From positions 29,188,139 to 29,252,138 of the forward strand of contig CM017771.1 in the NCBI GenBank assembly GCA_008009225.1: 64,000 nt of DNA, read 5' to 3'. A model generated the notes under the pieces. The model did not search any database. It was not told where the DNA came from and saw only the letters and a program-made list of their open reading frames with translations. A program made the translations under genes and the position numbers. Source of the stretch: Acer yangbiense (taxonomy: Eukaryota; Streptophyta; Magnoliopsida; Sapindales; Sapindaceae). This document shows, one piece after another, positions 59,016-64,000 of this stretch (positions are counted from its first letter, which is position 1; every line of letters begins with the position of its first letter).

Positions 59016-60204
59016 TTTGGTTTGTCTTGACCCCATATGGCGAGCTCAAGTAAAGAGAGCAAAGTTGCATGATCATGCATTGTGCTACATTGATTTATTT
59101 TATGCCTCTTAATGAATTGCTTGAGATGATTGGTTGTACATACTTATATGTTTTTTTTTAATAAGTGTGATACATTGACTTGCTTGCAATCCATGTCATA
59201 TTTTTGCTCAAACATGCATTTTTGGAATAGGAGATGTGCCTTGGAAGTACTTTTTGAATGACCTTTAATTGATCTCCATGACATGATGATTCTTTTTAAT
59301 GACATGCTCAAATTGAAAAGCATGAAATGCAAAATGCGAATTGTTTGGTTACAAATGTTGAATGAAAATTTGTGTGCAAAAGCATTATTGAGACTCAAAT
59401 CCAAAGTCTCTCTTTCTTTATTTGTAGAACAAGGCTACTATTATACGGGTATCTTACCCAGAAAAATCAAATAGGGTGCAAAGTCACTCATGTCTTGTTT
59501 TGCTTATAAAGTTGGATATAGTTGCTCTTTAAAATATGAAATGCTAAATCTCTATATCCTTGCTTTTTCCATGACAAAGGGTGAAATTGGTTTGACTTCT
59601 TTTAGGAAACCTTTGTTGTTTTCTTTGACAAATACCATTGCTTTTGATCTTGAATGCAACATGTCTTGCATGCGAAGCATCCTTGTCACACATTTTTTTA
59701 AATAAAACTCCTTGAATCCCTCTTACTTGATTGAGGTGCATAAAATCGCTTATATGATTATGCATATGTGCTTGTGCTACAAGCTCTCTTTGCTCATGCT
59801 TACCTTTTTAGGGAGACTCCCTTTGCCTATCTCATGACAAAAAGGGGGAGTAAGGTTTGGGGAGAATTTGTGCTTCTAGGCATTGCATTTAGGGGGAGTT
59901 GAGTGTGAGTAACCCATGTTGGGAGATAATTGCATTTAGGGGGAGTTGCATTGCATTGCATGATTGATTCCTTTTTGAAATTGCATTTCTTTTTGTCATT
60001 AGCATCTCTCACTCACTTGTTCTTGGAAGGTATATTTCTTGTTGATTGTGTGTAGGTTGGAATTTTCTACAAGCTTGGATTTGACTTGAAGATACTCAAT
60101 GACTTAGACTAGGAGCTTTATTGTAATGTAGAAAATTTTTGTTCACCAAGTTTTTTTGTTTTGTGAGGATGCTATGTGAGTGGTGATTTTGTCACGAAAT
60201 AGCC
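59016..60204. other. untranslated 3' internal region of element A
   Basis: No coding frame. Extra polypurine-like tracts lie at 59839-59850 (aaaaagggggag), 59889-59900 and 59936-59947 (tttagggggagt), about 300 bp before the true tract. The region matches 15593-16862 of F in reverse complement in layout. Confidence 0.6.
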
Positions 60205-60215
60205 AAAGGGGGAGA
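60205..60215 (+). other. polypurine tract of element A
   Basis: AAAGGGGGAGA one base before the 3' LTR. Confidence 0.85.
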
Positions 60216-60654
60216 TTGTAAGTGCCTCACTTTTGATTGGCATATTTCGTTGACAAAATTACAATGGGGTTCTATATGTAAGGGTAGCTTAGAATGGAAG
60301 AAAACCTCATTGTGTGATCAAGAGCTTCAAGGAAGGTAATTCTCTTGACTTAACTCTATTTTGAAGAGATACACACTCAAAAATCCATGCATGATCTTAT
60401 TCTTGTTGGTTGTGTGTAATTATTAATGTGTTTGCATCTCAGTTTGATTTCCCATGTCATGATAGACATTAGATTGCATTCACATGCCACTTATCACTCT
60501 TGCACTTCATGCTTACTTTTCTTTAGTGTGTTGTAATTCGTTTCCGAGATGATTCGGAAATGTCCACGCATGCACGATGGTGTGCTTGTTAAGCGTGAAG
60601 ACCGCTTTCGGAGAAAGCCTTGGTTTCTCCTTTGATTTCTCCAAGTTTGGGGAA

Positions 60655-61046
60655 ACGGCGGTTGAATTCGGCGGCCAGACCGCCGAATGAAACCGCCGAC
60701 TGAAAATGGAATTCTGTTCCATTTTCTGTGGTTGAATCGGCGGCCATAAATTCGACCGCCAAATCATTCCAGTATCATGATTGGAATTGTGCGGTTTCAA
60801 ACGGCGGCCTGACCGCCGAATGAAACCGCCGTTTTGACCTGGTGGTTTCTGTCCCTAATGTGCGGTTTGATCAGCGGTCATATTCTCAACCGCCGAATGA
60901 TTCCAGAATGTCATCTGGAAATGTACGGTTGTGTTCAGCGGCCTGACCGCCGAACCAAACCGCCGATCTAGTGTTTGAGTTGAGACGGTTGGTTTTCTGC
61001 GGTCTAATTCGGCGGCCTGACCGCCGAATGAAACCACCGATGTCGC
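60655..61046 (+). repeat. U3 GC-rich word array, CGGCGG type (A, 3' LTR), full length
   Basis: About fifteen CGGCGG/CCGCCG words in both orientations. The repeated 20-mer ccgccgaatgaaaccgccga (or a one-base variant) bounds the 341 bp that the 5' LTR has lost. Confidence 0.8.
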
Positions 61047-63322
61047 TGTAGGGAAAAATACCGTAGTACACGCAGCGGAAACGAGACTAAAAATAGATTT
61101 AGTATGTTTTAAAATTTTTCCTTTTTATGAACCTTAACCCCTTTAATTAATTAACCATATATAAAGTAACAAAAGTTGAATACCTTTTGTCGCGTGATCC
61201 GATTGACTTACGTCGATGGTAATCCGCAAGATCTTCAATCCTAGCACGAACGTGAATCACCTAGGAGCGTGGTCTCCCTTTTTCTTTGAATTGCAAACCT
61301 GAGAATGGAAAAACAAACTTTTCTTTTTCTTTTGTTAGTCACAAAACAATCAAAAGAATACAAAGATTATTCCGGTCACTTTTGAGTTCTTAATCTAATG
61401 ATCGAAACTCGCGTGAACCTAATTCGATGTTGTACACACAAACTTATTGATGAACAAGCAATTAGTGTACCATCAAAAGAATAATCTTTTTCTTTTCTTT
61501 TATGTTTTAGTAGAATAAAATCTAATACTTTTCTATGAGTTTAGAAGAAGAAGAAAATTGAATCAATCAACAAGTAGGGTGGCCGAATTCTATAACAAGT
61601 GTTATATAGGGTGGCCGAAATTTTTCTCCTCTTCCTTTTAGGGTTGGCCGAAATCTTCATGTGGTCCAATTAGGGTTGCCAAATTTCCTCTACAAAAAAG
61701 GATTTGTGTTGTACCCTAATTCACATGTTAATTAAACTCCTAACCCTAATTCAACTCATAAGTATTTTTATTCTTTTATTGACTTAATAAAAGACTTTCC
61801 TATTTGATTAAATAAATAAAACTTATTATTTATTTTCTTACCAAATAAGTCTTTTACTTTTAATATACTACTACCAATAGTATATCTCTAGGAAATATAT
61901 TTCCTGATCAGAAAAAGATTTGTTTCTTAATTAAACAATTAATTAATAAATTAATTAATTCTTATTTAATTAAACAATGAAACAAAATAATATATTAGGA
62001 TAATCTATTAACCTTGCCGCCCCACATGTATAAAAATGGGCCATATATTATTTTCTTATTTCATTTAATCCATTGGACTTTAAATAAAAAGCCCACATGT
62101 GAACCAGACCCATTCTTACTAAAAGAAACAAGCCCACATGTCATTCATTAATATATAAATATAATTGAGCAGCCCATTAAATAATTAATGTGCAAATTAT
62201 ATTCTTAATATATTAAATGCAATTCTAGATGGACCCTTAAATTGGTCCGGTAGAATATATTAAGTTATCCATGCAAGTCCGTGTGGATTGAGGATCTTGG
62301 CGGGCTATCTAAATTTAAGCTTCAATAGACACAACCTAATCTCAATCAACAAATGATTCACTTAGGTCCGATCCATTAATTTTAACTCATTCCACTAAAG
62401 AGCTAAAATTGAACTCTTAGATAAAGATAAAAAAGGAAGACGTTCCTCTTTCATAACCCTAGACAATCATATTGGAGATAGTGTATCCTCGTAATTAATA
62501 TCAGTAATCGCCAAGAGTTCATAGACCGCCTATAACTCTCCAAGTTACCATATTTACTCATATGACCACGTTTTGAACTTGGATATTTTGACTTGTCCAG
62601 AAGCCATGTTTTCAATAGTCACTATCGAAAACTCAACGTTGAGATTTAATATCCAATTACCTCAAAACATCCATATGATGATATTATACTCTCATTTAAT
62701 AAATGGAGCCACGATGTCCATATCTATAAATGAAGTCCTCTATCGATTAACAAATGAATATCACCAAACTATCGAGGATAGACTATGCTATATAATCGTA
62801 CTCATTGATAACTAAAATGATATCACTTGTAACCATAAGTCCATCATTTATCTCAGGATTAAGATAGACTCTCCGATTGTCCTGATAATGAAAAGACTAT
62901 TATCTATTGACAGTTCTAGATAAAGCTTTTCATTGTGATCCAGTTCAATGCACCCAGTGCACTAGATTCTTTTGCTCGAAGACACTCCGATGATTTTAGA
63001 CTCGTCATATCTCATTTGATCCCACTCAAATGCTAGCAAAAGAATTCTACAACTTTAACAAGATAAAGGTGCCCAACCTTTAACTTAAGTTGTGAACAAT
63101 ATTCAAGACTAACTAAAGAATTGTGTCTACCACATACATATCCAGATGTACGAACAATTCTTCTTTTCTCATAGTCTTTAGACCTTATGATTATTTACTT
63201 TGACAATTATAATATTAAACTATAAATGCTATAAGATTTGTTAAACCAGAAATCACTTTATTAATATGAAAAAGATTGTTAATTACAATATTACACTCTT
63301 GCTATTGAGCATAATCCTAACA
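61047..63322 (-). mobile_element. solo LTR I2, 2,276 bp, same family as I1
   Basis: TGTAGGGAAA to CCTAACA flanked by gtcgc (61042-61046 and 63323-63327). Long blocks are nearly identical to I1, with indels around 61500-61700. Orientation as for I1. Confidence 0.82.
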
Positions 63323-63461
63323 GTCGCGCTTTCAGGCATTTTTTTTTCAAAATGACATCACTTCATTTGGATCACATATATATGTGTCTTGTTTGCCTTG
63401 GCTCGGTTTTCAGAGCAAAAACTACACATTTGAGAGCTTCTTGAGCATCTTCCACTCCAAG

Positions 63462-64000
63462 CACTACAAGAAAAACACTTAACAACAACGGGTAATGCCC
63501 GTTATAGATGTGCATCGACCACAGGCATTGTGCCCGCTATGGATGGAGCAGTAGTGGAAAAGCGTGGTTTTTGACAACGGGCAATGCCCGTTGTCTATGC
63601 GTTATAGAAAACGGGCAATGCCTGTTGTCGATGCATTACTTACAACGGGCAATGCCCGTTGTCGATGTATTAATTACAACGGGCATTGCCCGTAGTCGAT
63701 GAGTTTTTTCTTTTTAAAAAAAAAATCAAAATTAATTTATTGATTTTATACATAGCTTGTTTAAACAAATAATTGGAAGATTAAACTCCAAAGCATTCAA
63801 TATAAAAATCCACAAGCATTTAATATATATATTAAATTTATAAATCTATAAACATTCAATTAAAAATCTTAATTAGTATTAACATTACATTCACCCATGA
63901 ACATTCACTTACTTAAAGCCTACTAGTACGAACGAAAGCAAGCAAATACTCTAAAGTTAACAAAACAATCACAATATGAATTGCAGGCTACGACAGTATA
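63462..64000. mobile_element. CACTA transposon, left end (continues beyond window)
   Basis: Begins CACTACAAGAAAAACACTT inside the 3' LTR of A; the presumed 3 bp duplication is aag (63459-63461). About five copies of a self-complementary subterminal repeat built on 'acaacgggcaatgcccgttg' lie at 63484-63700. No transposase frame is visible in the 539 bp present. Confidence 0.85.

Larger units (their letters stand above)
48359..63461 (+). mobile_element. copia element A (SIRE/Maximus-like), about 9.7 kb without insertions, running past the window
   Basis: 5' LTR, primer site, gag, protease, integrase, RT, RNase H, untranslated region, polypurine tract and the start of the 3' LTR are all present in order. 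Nested within it are two solo LTRs of one 2.3-2.4 kb family, solo LTR B2 and a CACTA element that begins at 63462. The presumed target duplication is gttat (48354-48358); its partner is outside. It is the best preserved pol of the window. Confidence 0.88.
60217..63461 (+). repeat. 3' LTR of element A, interrupted and cut
   Basis: Starts TGTAAGTGCC at 60217, is split by solo LTR I2 (61047-63322), resumes at 63328 and is cut at 63461 by the CACTA element at the point matching 48989 of the 5' LTR. The remaining ~815 bp lie beyond the CACTA. The array (about 60655-61046) is 341 bp longer than in the 5' LTR. Confidence 0.88.

Noticed and set aside
60655..61046. CRISPR-like array
   Set aside because: The repeats are short, in both orientations, without uniform spacers, in a plant LTR.

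Overview
This is a eudicot-like plant nuclear window (AT-rich, with intron-bearing plant coding sequence, plant tRNA-derived SINEs, CACTA, Harbinger and Ty1/copia and Ty3/gypsy elements). I find no host gene that looks intact. Nearly the whole 64 kb is transposable elements inserted into one another. The boundaries below rest on TG...CA ends plus target-site duplications (TSDs) read directly from the sequence. The species cannot be named from what is visible.

Left part (1-8076). A decayed three-exon gene on the minus strand (455-3095) encodes a 'putative gypsy-type transposon' (PF04195-like) protein. It is followed by an AT-rich degenerate tandem repeat (4495-5715, resuming after 7497). That repeat has been hit by three tRNA-related SINEs with 14-19 bp perfect TSDs and by a 1.8 kb Harbinger-like element (5716-7494) that carries the tail of a LINE (RNase H, poly-A). 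Compound microsatellites close the region.

Middle part (8077-36185). Copia element D (plus strand, SIRE/Maximus-like organisation) starts with a 5' LTR that is itself broken by a solo LTR (9156-10713) and a non-autonomous CACTA element (10926-12580). Its gag (12978-14047) is split by minus-strand copia element F (14048-32063). F in turn contains copia element G (18951-25935; gag only, LTRs almost identical) and a gypsy-like solo LTR (26868-28248). D's gag resumes at 32069 and is cut by solo LTR B1 (33138-34627). It is followed by an unrecognised 88-codon reading frame and a copia RNase H tail of another lineage.

Right part (36186-64000). A non-autonomous element with gypsy (Tat/Athila-type) LTRs, primer site and 3' motif carries only a coiled-coil gag-like frame with a remnant zinc knuckle. 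Its 3' LTR is cut at 43050 by another LTR-type element (H, 43051-46724). H contains a solo LTR of the host's own family (43911-45978) and is itself cut by copia LTR C (46725-48358). C is cut by copia element A (48359 to beyond the window). A retains recognisable gag, protease, integrase, reverse transcriptase and RNase H. It has taken two 2.3-2.4 kb solo LTRs of one family, solo LTR B2 and, in its 3' LTR, a CACTA element that runs off the window. Nesting therefore reaches five levels.

How the parts relate: A, D, F and G share the same gag layout (two CCHC knuckles), primer site (initiator-Met type) and polypurine tract, so G could have been moved by proteins from a relative such as A or F (inference). 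No unknown cellular gene system is visible. The most unusual signal is a family-specific array of short, GC-rich, two-orientation words lying about 40-55 bp upstream of the TATA box in almost every LTR family here, copia and gypsy alike.
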